A stretch of DNA of 11,989 nucleotides from Goniomonas avonlea (taxonomy: Eukaryota; Cryptophyceae; Goniomonadida; Goniomonadaceae): positions 1-11,989 of the forward strand of contig QUTJ01031473.1 in assembly GCA_003573635.1 (NCBI GenBank), read 5' to 3'. The notes beneath the pieces were generated by a model, which was not told the origin of the DNA, searched no databases, and saw only the letters and a list, made by a program, of their open reading frames with translations. A program made the translations under genes and the position numbers. Shown in pieces: positions 1 to 8,266 of this stretch; positions within the stretch are counted from its first letter, which is position 1, and every line of letters begins with the position of its first letter.

Positions 1-69
1 TCTGTCCTTCCGGCCCCGCAGATCGTCGAAAAAGTGGAAAAAAGTGCCCGGTCGACGAGAAGAAAAAAG

Positions 70-1647
70 ATGCTCGCTAGGGAACCACATATTGAAATGG
101 CTGCGCTGCCCTTTCAAACTGACGGACCTACCAGGCCTGTGAACTCACTGGCGTTCTCGAGACTGAAACCAAGATCTATGGCTCTCATGAACAATATACC
201 TGATGATATGACAAACGATTCCGACTCTCCTCAAGAGCACCGCCGGATGTTCAGGAGCGTTCTGCTGGAAGGTGGCTCCTGTGCCCATCTCTCCACTGCG
301 AACGTGGAGTGCATTCCGTCGAGTCAAGACCGCGGTCTTGTCCCTTCTTCTTCCTCTTCTCTTTCACCCTTCCTGGTTCCTAACCCCTTGCCTCCCTCTG
401 ACGAAACCTCGCAGCGACTGAACTCACGGACCCAGCTGAGACGCCTGACCCCAAATCGAGCTCATCGCGAGAACCAACGAGAGCCGATACCGCTCGCCAC
501 TGACCTTCTAACCTTCCCTTCCTCGCTTCAACCCCCCATCGAACCCGTCCCTCCTTCTCGCTCCGCACCTGCTGAAACCTTCTTTCCTGCCCGTTCTCGC
601 AGCAAAAGGAGAGCTGATTCCGGAGCTGATGACGCACCAAGAAAGTCGCGCGCCTCTGGTTCTAAGTTTCCTAAACCTAAACCTAAGCGAAACAGGACCA
701 TCTTTCCTCGCCCCAAGCCGGATCCAGCGACCGACCCTGCCACCCTCCACGTCGTGTCCTCTCTCCAGCCTCGCATCGATCAAGCTTTGGCCTCCCTTTG
801 CGCTTACTTGGCTTCGCTGGCACGCGAACCCCTCCTTGTCCGTCACCCTGTCTCTCTAACGCCTTTTCTCCACAGAACCTTCTTCCTCGGCCACATTAAG
901 GGCAAAGTGCCTTGCGACCCTGAGGGTAACCCCATCAACGTCAGGGGACATTACATGTTTTACGCAAGTCATGCAACCTGCCTCGCCAAGTCGTTCAAAC
1001 TCACTCGCGCAGATTCACCACCCTTCCTGAGTACCTCTTACCCCTTCCCTCACCTCATCCCTGAACTCGGTGCCTTCTACACCCACCCCTGCGTCCTTTC
1101 TCATCTCGCTCGTCTGCCCAACCTCCTTGCCTCTCACTACTCTTCTCTTCATTCTGAGCCCTTCACCATCATCAACTTCGCCTCTGGCGACCTTACCTTC
1201 CCTCTTGCCATCCTTTCGCCTCTCGCCCGTATCCTCTCTTTCGACGTCGTCCCTCTGCGCGACCATTCTGTGCTTTCTGCTCACGATAACCTGCAGCACT
1301 TCACCACGGACTTCCTGTCCTCCCACATCTCTCCGTGTACCAATTGCACCTTATTCGCCGGCATTAACCCCCCTTGGTTTGAGGCTAATACCTTCATCAG
1401 CAGAGTCATCAACATGGCTAAACCTTGGGTCATCGCTTGCTTCCATGATCCTAACCTTTACCCTCAGCACGTTGAGTACTCAACCTTCACCTTGCGGTCA
1501 AGGGGTGACCTGTTCTTCCAACCCATCTCCAACCCCACCACTTACTCCTCCTCCTTCGCCCTTTCCTTCTTACTTCTCAATCAACAGTTAAGCTTCTCCG
1601 GCCCCTTACTGCTGGAATTTCTAGCCTCCAACCCGGCTCAACTCTGA
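70..1647 (+). CDS. ORF A: putative Rossmann-fold (adenine methyltransferase-like) protein, 5' end possibly incomplete
   Basis: I start it at the first ATG (base 70, A at -3, 525 aa). The frame has no stop back to base 1, so the true start or an upstream exon may lie outside the window. Residues 1 to about 220 are Ser/Pro/Arg-rich and look disordered, with basic clusters near 180-215 (SKRRAD, PKPKPKR) that could be nuclear localisation signals. The C-terminal half (about 225-525) looks folded. It shows a strand-loop FASGD (370-374) where methyltransferase motif I would sit, a strand ending in an acidic residue (SFD, D392), and INPPW (N433-P-P-W436) like the catalytic NPPY/DPPW motif IV of N6-adenine methyltransferases. 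A following hydrophobic strand (WVIACF) and a late RGDLFF segment recall phage/Dam-like enzymes. The canonical GxG loop is not obvious, so activity is uncertain. It lies about 0.7 kb upstream of ORF1 in the same direction and with similar composition. Methyltransferase domains are known cargo of some retroelements such as DIRS; linkage to a PLE is my inference. Confidence 0.5.
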   Translation: MLAREPHIEMAALPFQTDGPTRPVNSLAFSRLKPRSMALMNNIPDDMTNDSDSPQEHRRMFRSVLLEGGSCAHLSTANVECIPSSQDRGLVPSSSSSLSPFLVPNPLPPSDETSQRLNSRTQLRRLTPNRAHRENQREPIPLATDLLTFPSSLQPPIEPVPPSRSAPAETFFPARSRSKRRADSGADDAPRKSRASGSKFPKPKPKRNRTIFPRPKPDPATDPATLHVVSSLQPRIDQALASLCAYLASLAREPLLVRHPVSLTPFLHRTFFLGHIKGKVPCDPEGNPINVRGHYMFYASHATCLAKSFKLTRADSPPFLSTSYPFPHLIPELGAFYTHPCVLSHLARLPNLLASHYSSLHSEPFTIINFASGDLTFPLAILSPLARILSFDVVPLRDHSVLSAHDNLQHFTTDFLSSHISPCTNCTLFAGINPPWFEANTFISRVINMAKPWVIACFHDPNLYPQHVEYSTFTLRSRGDLFFQPISNPTTYSSSFALSFLLLNQQLSFSGPLLLEFLASNPAQL

Positions 1648-2353
1648 CCTTGCGGCCCGTCCGCCCTGACCTTGTCGCTAACTGATCTCGTTCTGGACCC
1701 TGTTGCTAACTGATCTCGTTCAGGTCCTTCCCGCTTCTTCTCCCTCTCGGTCTGCTGACCACCTATTTTGGGTCTTTCGACCTGGTGCCTCCACCCCCAT
1801 TGAGAGTACGGGGTCGGTGATCCGTTTTCGTTCGATCTTCTGATCGTGGCTCTGCTTGGGTTCACACCCTGGTTCCTCGACCTTATGTTCTATGTATAAC
1901 TTAACTCCATATGTCCTCGCAGCAACTCCCTTTCCCGCTAACCCCCGGAAACCGACGACACTGACCCTCTGAGACTCACTCATCACCAGCACTCGGAAAG
2001 CACTCACTAAGTCGCTGAGCACACTGGACTCTCACACAACTGGTACCTTCCCCCACCACACACGGACCCTGCGGTGGCATGACGTTTTCCTTCCATCTGA
2101 CCTGCTCTCACACACTGGGCACCGCCACCGCCCACGTCCACTCACAACAGCCTCAGTCGACCAGTTCACTGCTTGCTGTCTGACCTCGACCATATCCAAC
2201 CTGATTGATCACAAAACTGGAAATCGTTCTGTGCACTTCTGAGAAACCACTGCACCACCTTTCACCGCACGCGCAACGGATTTTGCTGGTCCACTCGGTG
2301 TCCCCAGCCTCCCCGAAGACCCTCAAGCTGATACAGCCGCAGCCTCAAGTTCA
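1648..2353. other. Intergenic region / probable 5' leader of ORF1
   Basis: This stretch of 706 bases has no convincing gene. The ORF1 frame is closed by TGA at 2240-2242 and has no ATG between there and 2354. Several short upstream ATGs are present (for example near 1884, 1911 and 2079), so if this is ORF1's leader, scanning ribosomes would meet them first. A 28-nt tandem duplication lies at its start. I see no tRNA, no telomeric array and no hammerhead ribozyme core. A short stretch near 1890-1922 (TATGTATAAC, then CTTAAC, then CGCAG) resembles a weak TATA-like or small-intron acceptor signal, but it cannot be called. Confidence 0.5.
1667..1724. repeat. 28-nt tandem duplication downstream of ORF A
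   Basis: Two adjacent copies with period 28 nt start at 1667 and 1695. Both contain the identical 17-mer GCTAACTGATCTCGTTC (1677-1693 and 1705-1721), with a few mismatches in the flanks. It begins about 20 bases after the ORF A stop. Its function is unknown; it could be a replication-slippage product or a small part of a regulatory or terminal repeat. Confidence 0.85.
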
Positions 2354-5300
2354 ATGGTCCAGCAACTCGCCGCCCGCTTCAAACGCAACAAGACTCCGTT
2401 TGGTGAAACCCGTTTTCCTCACTCCAGGCTTGCCCAACCCAGCCGCGCCGTGGAGTTCGTTCCTGCCAGCGTCGACGCCGCCGTCTCCGCCGCAACAGCT
2501 CGCCTGTTTCCGCCGCCGCCGCCACCGCCGCCGCTGCCGACCGGCTCTGGATCTTCGCTCCCACTCGCCAACCCTTCGGCACCGTACCGTGGTCAATTCA
2601 TTCCCTCTGGAGTTGTGACCTCTGGTCCCTCGGCGGCCGCCCCTTGCATCGTCAACGCCGCTAGCTCGAGGACCAACCCCTTCGACACCAATGATGAGCC
2701 ACCCTCACCGCCTTCGAGCCCAACGTATCTTGAAGTTGCCTCCGCTCAGGCCTCCGCTCATCAAGCCAACCGAGCTTTCAACCCTCCACCTCCTCCGCCG
2801 CGCGCCTCGATTCAAGCTCCTGCGCCGACTTCCTGTCATGCTGAACCTTTCCCAGCACTGCACCAGAGTCACCCGAATCAAACCGCGCCTGCTCAGCCGG
2901 GTCTTGCAACCTCAGGTGGTTCTCTTCAGCTTCGTGCTAACCCCGTACAGGAGCCAGTGACCGAAGTGGATAGCCCCGTCGGCTCCTCCCGTCGTGTCCT
3001 CCTGGAGGATTTCCTTCAGTCTGAGGTTCTTCTGAACACCAGTGCGGGCCTTCCGAACGCGCCGGTCAGCGCTCTGCTCGCCTCCGAGATCCAGCCTTTT
3101 GAAGACTGGGTTCACAGCTCCAACCTTCGCCCTTCGGAACCCAAGACCGACAGCATTGAGGACAACATCCGGGCCATAAAGGACCTTGTGTCTGACGCCG
3201 ATCGCTGGAGCAAAGCACCCTTCTTCGTTTACATCAAGGACGTCGAGCTCTTCTTCCCCCGTGTCCTGGAGGCCGCCCCGACTCCCGTGCACCGAGGCAA
3301 CCTGGGCTTCCCCAGACCCAAAAACGGCTCTCCTGAGGACTTTTCGATTAAGTTCATCCTGCCGTCTGTCCCCGACATCCCGAGCGAGACCCTGAGGAAG
3401 ATCATCCAACGCCTACCAAAGCAGCCAACTGGAACTGTTCAAACACCACTGCGGTTCGAAAAGGAGACTTGTGACCTCTTCCTTTTCAGCATCGACAACG
3501 CCTGCCGCGCAGCACCCGTCGACTCCGCCAAGTTGAGGTTGCCATTCTCGCCCCTCTTCACGTCACTCTTCGATCGAGCGATGGCCACCGATCGGGATCA
3601 GACCAGAGCTCGCGACCAGACGGACAAAGCACTGAGAGGCCTTGGGCTGAACGACAGTCTGACTCGATTCACGGAGATACTCCACGCTGTCCACTCCAGA
3701 CGGGAGGATAAGGCGCTTCGCTCGCTCATTATGTACAGCGGCCTTTCTCTCTCTTTCGTCGTGAACTCACTCCTCGCTCTGAACCCNACGGACGAGTTCA
3801 TCCTCGGCTTTCAAGCCGAATGCATTCGCACACTGCAGGCTTGCCTCTTGTCGAATGTCAACTGCCTTGTCCCGCTGCTCAAAGCTATCTTCTTCGATCG
3901 CCCGATCACCTTCGCGCTTCGTCGAGTCGCGATTTGTGTCAACTCTTCGCTTCTCTCGATCTGCGACTGGAGATACCTCGCCCGACGCTCTCTTCCCTTG
4001 CCGTTAGCTTCGCTAATGGTCAACTTTCTGGACAACCTGCAACTGAAGATGGCGCCCCACCGTAAGCCTGAACCAAACACGATGGCCTCGAAAAACGAAC
4101 GCGCTTTCGCCGCCTTCTTCATCAATCACGTCCAGCTGGACGAGTTGCATACGATCCCGGGCCACATTCTGTTGTCCAAGTACTTCCCACACGAGTTCAG
4201 TTTCACTGACCCAAGGAGGTTTCGGACTGTCATGTTCGCTCTTACAGTCTTCAACGGAATGTCTCTGAGCACTCTGCACCCGCTCTCACCCTCCTTCCTC
4301 TTCGTGGACGACAACGATTACAGCGCGCCGTCGTCAACGCTGCGTTCGGTCCTTCCCTCCTGCTTCACGGACTGCACTTTACCCATCCCCCTCAACGATG
4401 ACGAAATCCTGCGATCGGTCATCAACACGAAAGGGCTCATCCCGTATTGGAACAGCGTCTGTCCCCCTCTCACCGACAGTCCTCCAGCGCACCTCCTCAA
4501 AAACGCCGAGCACTTGTCCCTGCGGAGCCTTAAGGTACAGCATGTGGACAAACCAGCTCTGAACGGTCTGAGCATGGCACTGACTGACACAAGTGCATCG
4601 GTGCCCCCCGCAACCACGGAATCGGCGCTCAATACCAGTGCAGCAGCAAGCGTCACCGGCGAGTTCGTTTACGACCCCGAAGCACCTCCGTTCGTCCCAA
4701 CCCCTGGCGGCCTTGATCGAGCTCGCAAAATGGTGGCAACTCAGTTTACTCGCACCGATTCTCTGCCCCCTTTCGCTCGAGCTAAGGATATCCTCAAGGA
4801 GAGTGCCTTGACCAACAAGCCTGTCACCGACTTACTTGCCGACTTCCCTCCTCGCTCCACTGATAAGTTGCCCGACCCGTCGTTCACCCCCGATTCCGTT
4901 GACGCCACCAGGGAGTTCGACAGTTTTTTGCACAATCAGGACGTCATGATCAAGGCGCGGAAGTCAGCCGACAGCTCACCCTCGCATGACTCCTCTTGTA
5001 ACACCAACGTGAGGGTCGTAACGCCTCAGCACAACCTGGTTGACTTCGGTCCCACCAGCGACGGCCTCGAGGCCGACATCGACCTTCTAAGGCTCGAGCA
5101 GTACCAGGCTATGTTCGATCTGGATCAGTTTGCTCGTTGCCAGATCTGCGACGAAGCTCAGACGGTTCTTTTCTGCTGCAGGGACTGCGGCGGCGACATC
5201 TCGGTCCTCTGCGAACGCTGCTCGGTGACTATCCATGGCAACACCCCATTCACCGACCACAGGCGTTACTGCGTTCCGGTTCCAATGCCCCCGATGTGCT

Positions 5301-8266
5301 GTCGTTGCGTACGCACGAAGGCGGTCCTTCTGTGCAATGACTGTCCTCAGGAAAATAGGAACCACTGTGCCAGCTGTTTCAAGCTCCTCCACGGTCTTGG
5401 GCTGCGTACTTCTCATCGGGTGATGAAGCTGCCTACTTCACCACCGGGGAGTCGCGTCGATCACAGCGTCGCTCACAGCGTCACCATCAAGGTCGAAAAG
5501 ATTTCACCGCGTGCTCAACCCTCTCGATCCAGCTTGCCAGCAGCCTGTGTCGAGACCTCTTCTGGCCTTAAACCAACGGTCATCGACTTGACTGGCTCCA
5601 GCCCCGAAGACAACAAACGCGCGAGAAGCAACACCGACCCAAGAGGCAAAAGACCCGCCGCCGACAGAGTGGTTTCGAACCACACTTCGATGTCATCTGT
5701 GCCTGAGTCTCCCGCCAAGCCGACCCACTCGCCTCCACACAAGCAACGGAAGCAAGGCGAGATGTCGAGGGAAGCAACCCTGGCCACCAACGCAGCAGTC
5801 AACGGCGACGTGCTGGCCAGCAAAGGGCCAACGAGGAAACGGCGGTACAAGAAGAGGAATGCGAACTCGCCAGCTTCAAGCTCGGATTCGGTCACCGTGT
5901 CCCCAAGCTCATCACCACCTGACATCGCGGAGGCAACAGCTTCCTCGCACAGCAAGGGCAGTAAGAAGACGGAAGCACGAAGGAGCAGGTGCGCCCGGGA
6001 TCAGGATCCACCACCACCTCGTACCCCGGAACGGTCTCCGTCCCCTGAACCAAGCCTGGAGTCAAGCCCAATCTCGAACAACAAGGTCGGCGCAACCCCC
6101 AGCTCAAGCACGTCTTCCTCGCCCAGCAAGCCCGCGCCAAAGAAGAAGTCTCGCACGCGTTCCCCCAAGGACTCGCCAAACAAGAAACGAGCTAGCAGAT
6201 CAAGCGCCAAGAAGAAGAAGGTCAAGCGCGCCGCCGATCAAACTCAGGAGGAGGAAGTTGACGATGACCCCCCTCCCCCTCTAGCGCCAGCTTCTCCTTC
6301 CTCCTCTGACGACGAGGGTGAGGTCCAGTCCAACAGCGAGGCGGAAGAGCCGACTTTCGTCTGGGGTAATCGACCTGGTGAAAAGATCAACCCCAATGGG
6401 TCCTACAGGGCGATCAATGACACCACCGTGCACCCCTTCCTCCACCCCGACCGCCCACTGCCTCTACCAGTCAAGCAGCTGCGAAAGAGGCTGCACAGTG
6501 TCGTGCTTGCGGCCTATGAGAAACAGATTCGACGAGCTGTCCGTCACTTCAGCGCGATCGGCGAGCGCGACCCCTCTCAATGTTCCGAGTTTTGGAACGA
6601 CAGTACCCCGCCCGAAGTCCGTGTATATGTGGTTCAGTTTCTCTGGCCCTCGGCTCTCTTGAATTTGGAAACGACTGGTCTCTCGGATCGAAGCTTGTTC
6701 AACTTTCTGGATGGCTTCACCCACCCTCAATGGCGCTGGACTTTGGGGGTAATCGCGTGGGTCGCGCCCAACACGGGCTGGAACCTGCGAAACTTTTCAA
6801 AGGCTGAGCGCGAGACACTTGGGAGCAAGGAGCCGACCGGGGTGATCGTTTGGATGTCGATCCTGCTTTGTAGGACAAAAGAAATGCGAGACAAAATTGC
6901 GAAGCACGGCGCCGACTCGCGACAAGTTCGCGATGATCAGAATGCGATCTTCAAACTCCGCGGCGGCCTGCCTTCGAATCGCAAGCCCGCCCTGCAGAGG
7001 TATACCAACGCCTGCTACACAAGGATCGCCGAGATCGAGACCGCCATCGCAGGGGATCCGGTTCTTTCAAGGCTGCCTTTCTGCGGTTGTTTCTTCGCCG
7101 ACGGTATGCGACAGAAGTGCCAAGTGATGCAGGTTGTTCGTACCGAACCTCACCACCTGCAAGCTCGCTGTGTTAACGCAAGGAAGTTCGGCGAAACTTG
7201 GTATCCAGGCTGCAACGCCTGGAAGATCGTCGACTACACCAGAGGAATCGAGGATGTCTTGTTCGCAATGCACGATCATCATGCAATGCACTCCCCGTCG
7301 AAGTCTCGCGCCAGATGGTGGATCGGACAATCGGCACAAGACCGCCTCCGAAACTACAAGATCGCTCGTCAAGCAGCTCGTGTCAGCCCCTACTTCCCGT
7401 TTCCAGCTGTCACCGCTCAAAAGGCCTTCGTGAGCTGCCAACTCTACCACCCGAGCTTCGCCAGCACGTTCAGAGAACACGGACGTCAAGAGCACGACTT
7501 GCGAAGCGACGAACTGCACGACGGTGTAGCCACCTTTCGCCGCACTGACGTCGATGTCTCTGAGTCCGAGGAGTCGTCGCTCAGCTCCGACCAGGGCGAC
7601 CACTCCGCCTCAAGCGACAAGGAAAGTCCGTTGGTGCAACCCAAGCCCGCTCTCGCACGTCACGCGAGAAAGAGACTTCAGTTCGTTGGCGAACCGGAGG
7701 AAGGAGGTGCACCCGCTTCCACCACGGACCATCACTTACCAGCCTCGGCTCGACTATCAGCGGTTGATTTCGACCAAGTCTGCAACCCTTTGGACATCGG
7801 AAAGGCCAAACGTTCAGACTCTCGCGGAAGGCGTCAGCGAATTGTTTCGCCATCGCTTTCGCCCTCGCAAGCCTCTCCCGCTGACCCTCGCAACCCCAAG
7901 CTCAAGAACTCCCGAGCGTGCAAGGAAGTCCGGTTCTTTGACCAAGAAGCTGCGGAAACTAAACCCACTGGCTCTCTCGGTCGCCACCGGGATGCCCCGC
8001 GACCTCTGGCCAAGCTACGCAACTCAAGGGTGAGCGCCCCCGCACCGGCTGCTGAGTCTCGCTCGCCAGACCAAGCACCTCCCATCATGGAACACAAGCG
8101 TGGGTTCGCCCACGACAGCGCAAAGGCTCTGAAGAGCGAAGGAGCGAACCTGTGGAACCCTCCCTCCGCTAACGAGTCAGCCACCTCTGACGTGCAAGCC
8201 AACTCTTCGGACGCCACACTTCTCAAACTCCTCGCTGAACGTTTTCTGAATGATGCGAAGAACTAA
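2354..8266 (+). CDS. ORF1: 1970-aa multi-zinc-finger protein (tandem B-boxes, SIM-like motif, NLS, GRF-like module)
   Basis: The first ATG after an in-frame stop (TGA 2240-2242) gives 1970 aa. Residues 1 to about 245 are Pro/Ser/Ala-rich with a polyproline run. About 245-745 is a largely helical region I do not recognise. Residues 929-1021 hold two B-box-type zinc fingers of nearly identical spacing. The first is C929-x2-C932-x9-C942-x2-C945-x7-C953-x2-C956-x4-H961-x7-H969. The second is C982-x2-C985-x8-C994-x2-C997-x7-C1005-x2-C1008-x4-H1013-x7-H1021. There is no RING finger. VIDLT (1076-1080) followed by GSSPED matches a phospho-dependent SUMO-interaction motif. About 1080-1295 is Ser/Pro/Lys-rich with likely nuclear signals (RKRRYKKR 1161-1168; KKKKVKR 1286-1292), then an acidic stretch to about 1330. 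About 1333-1690 looks folded and contains a GRF-like four-cysteine module (1577-1627). The C-terminal 280 residues look disordered. The unresolved base at 3787 falls in a CCN codon, so residue 478 is proline regardless. The likely role is a nuclear nucleic-acid- or chromatin-binding partner of the ORF2 reverse transcriptase (inference). No homologue of the whole protein is recognised. Confidence 0.85.
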   Translation: MVQQLAARFKRNKTPFGETRFPHSRLAQPSRAVEFVPASVDAAVSAATARLFPPPPPPPPLPTGSGSSLPLANPSAPYRGQFIPSGVVTSGPSAAAPCIVNAASSRTNPFDTNDEPPSPPSSPTYLEVASAQASAHQANRAFNPPPPPPRASIQAPAPTSCHAEPFPALHQSHPNQTAPAQPGLATSGGSLQLRANPVQEPVTEVDSPVGSSRRVLLEDFLQSEVLLNTSAGLPNAPVSALLASEIQPFEDWVHSSNLRPSEPKTDSIEDNIRAIKDLVSDADRWSKAPFFVYIKDVELFFPRVLEAAPTPVHRGNLGFPRPKNGSPEDFSIKFILPSVPDIPSETLRKIIQRLPKQPTGTVQTPLRFEKETCDLFLFSIDNACRAAPVDSAKLRLPFSPLFTSLFDRAMATDRDQTRARDQTDKALRGLGLNDSLTRFTEILHAVHSRREDKALRSLIMYSGLSLSFVVNSLLALNXTDEFILGFQAECIRTLQACLLSNVNCLVPLLKAIFFDRPITFALRRVAICVNSSLLSICDWRYLARRSLPLPLASLMVNFLDNLQLKMAPHRKPEPNTMASKNERAFAAFFINHVQLDELHTIPGHILLSKYFPHEFSFTDPRRFRTVMFALTVFNGMSLSTLHPLSPSFLFVDDNDYSAPSSTLRSVLPSCFTDCTLPIPLNDDEILRSVINTKGLIPYWNSVCPPLTDSPPAHLLKNAEHLSLRSLKVQHVDKPALNGLSMALTDTSASVPPATTESALNTSAAASVTGEFVYDPEAPPFVPTPGGLDRARKMVATQFTRTDSLPPFARAKDILKESALTNKPVTDLLADFPPRSTDKLPDPSFTPDSVDATREFDSFLHNQDVMIKARKSADSSPSHDSSCNTNVRVVTPQHNLVDFGPTSDGLEADIDLLRLEQYQAMFDLDQFARCQICDEAQTVLFCCRDCGGDISVLCERCSVTIHGNTPFTDHRRYCVPVPMPPMCCRCVRTKAVLLCNDCPQENRNHCASCFKLLHGLGLRTSHRVMKLPTSPPGSRVDHSVAHSVTIKVEKISPRAQPSRSSLPAACVETSSGLKPTVIDLTGSSPEDNKRARSNTDPRGKRPAADRVVSNHTSMSSVPESPAKPTHSPPHKQRKQGEMSREATLATNAAVNGDVLASKGPTRKRRYKKRNANSPASSSDSVTVSPSSSPPDIAEATASSHSKGSKKTEARRSRCARDQDPPPPRTPERSPSPEPSLESSPISNNKVGATPSSSTSSSPSKPAPKKKSRTRSPKDSPNKKRASRSSAKKKKVKRAADQTQEEEVDDDPPPPLAPASPSSSDDEGEVQSNSEAEEPTFVWGNRPGEKINPNGSYRAINDTTVHPFLHPDRPLPLPVKQLRKRLHSVVLAAYEKQIRRAVRHFSAIGERDPSQCSEFWNDSTPPEVRVYVVQFLWPSALLNLETTGLSDRSLFNFLDGFTHPQWRWTLGVIAWVAPNTGWNLRNFSKAERETLGSKEPTGVIVWMSILLCRTKEMRDKIAKHGADSRQVRDDQNAIFKLRGGLPSNRKPALQRYTNACYTRIAEIETAIAGDPVLSRLPFCGCFFADGMRQKCQVMQVVRTEPHHLQARCVNARKFGETWYPGCNAWKIVDYTRGIEDVLFAMHDHHAMHSPSKSRARWWIGQSAQDRLRNYKIARQAARVSPYFPFPAVTAQKAFVSCQLYHPSFASTFREHGRQEHDLRSDELHDGVATFRRTDVDVSESEESSLSSDQGDHSASSDKESPLVQPKPALARHARKRLQFVGEPEEGGAPASTTDHHLPASARLSAVDFDQVCNPLDIGKAKRSDSRGRRQRIVSPSLSPSQASPADPRNPKLKNSRACKEVRFFDQEAAETKPTGSLGRHRDAPRPLAKLRNSRVSAPAPAAESRSPDQAPPIMEHKRGFAHDSAKALKSEGANLWNPPSANESATSDVQANSSDATLLKLLAERFLNDAKN
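5138..5416 (+). other. Double B-box zinc-finger region inside ORF1
   Basis: This encodes ORF1 residues 929-1021. Two consecutive Cys6His2 units of C2-C2-C2-H2 order match the B-box fold. The pattern is closest to plant and protist double B-box (BBX) proteins, in which each finger binds two zinc ions and mediates protein-protein contacts. Both units end with Cys-x2-Cys-x4-His-x7-His, so they look like an internal duplication. No RING or coiled coil is evident nearby, so it is not a standard TRIM protein. Confidence 0.8.
7082..7234 (+). other. GRF-like zinc-finger module inside ORF1
   Basis: This encodes ORF1 residues 1577-1627. The order is C1577-x-C1579, C1589, the strand VMQVVR, then C1606, then GCNAWKIVD with C1620 and W1623. 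GRF zinc fingers of topoisomerase 3-alpha, NEIL3 and APE2 have an N-terminal Cys, a C/H-x-x-x-VVR strand, a central Cys and a final GC-x2-F-x-W-x-D. The match in order and in the terminal Cys/Trp/Asp is good, but the signature Gly-Arg-x-Phe is not intact. If it is real, single-stranded nucleic acid binding is the expected role. Confidence 0.4.
8247..8266 (+). promoter_or_regulatory. ORF1/ORF2 stop-start overlap (candidate reinitiation or +1 frameshift site)
   Basis: The sequence reads TGA ATG ATG CGA AGA ACT AAG in the ORF2 frame. An in-frame stop (8247-8249) directly precedes the ORF2 start at 8250, so ORF2 cannot extend upstream. The ORF1 stop TAA (8264-8266) lies 17 nt into ORF2. ORF2 is in the +1 frame relative to ORF1. 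Such overlaps drive termination-reinitiation in some bicistronic retrotransposons. A +1 shift in the AAG-AAC-TAA-G context just before the ORF1 stop is the alternative and would fuse the proteins. Confidence 0.55.

Noticed and set aside
1-69. GTG at base 34 as the start of ORF A
   Set aside because: A GTG start is unlikely in a nuclear eukaryotic gene. The frame is simply open to the window edge and the first ATG is at 70.
616-666. Possible hammerhead ribozyme (CTGATGA followed by GAAA, with CCGGAG/CTCTGG flanks)
   Set aside because: Stem II does not pair and there is no UH cleavage site before the distal strand. It is also coding sequence. CTGATGA at 199 and its reverse complement at 1393 also lack the rest of the core.
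668-686. CCTAAACCTAAACCTAAG, resembling two to three telomere-type CCTAAA units
   Set aside because: It lies inside ORF A and encodes the basic PKPKPKR stretch. It is too short, and not repeated elsewhere, to call a telomeric repeat.
145-1326. Long open frames on the minus strand opposite ORF A and ORF1
   Set aside because: These are low-complexity Arg/Gly/Glu-rich readings explained by the strong C/T bias of the coding strand, with no recognisable domain.
1886-1922. Short intron-like signals (GT…CTTAAC…CGCAG)
   Set aside because: The implied intron is too short and no coding frames would be joined by it.
2205-2618. Alternative + strand frame across the ORF1 start
   Set aside because: It is Pro/Ser/Arg/His-rich without domain features, does not start at an ATG, and is a frame shadow of the proline-rich ORF1 N-terminus.
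3787-3787. Undetermined base giving an unknown residue in ORF1
   Set aside because: The codon is CCN, which is proline whatever the base. It is a sequencing ambiguity, not a frame break.
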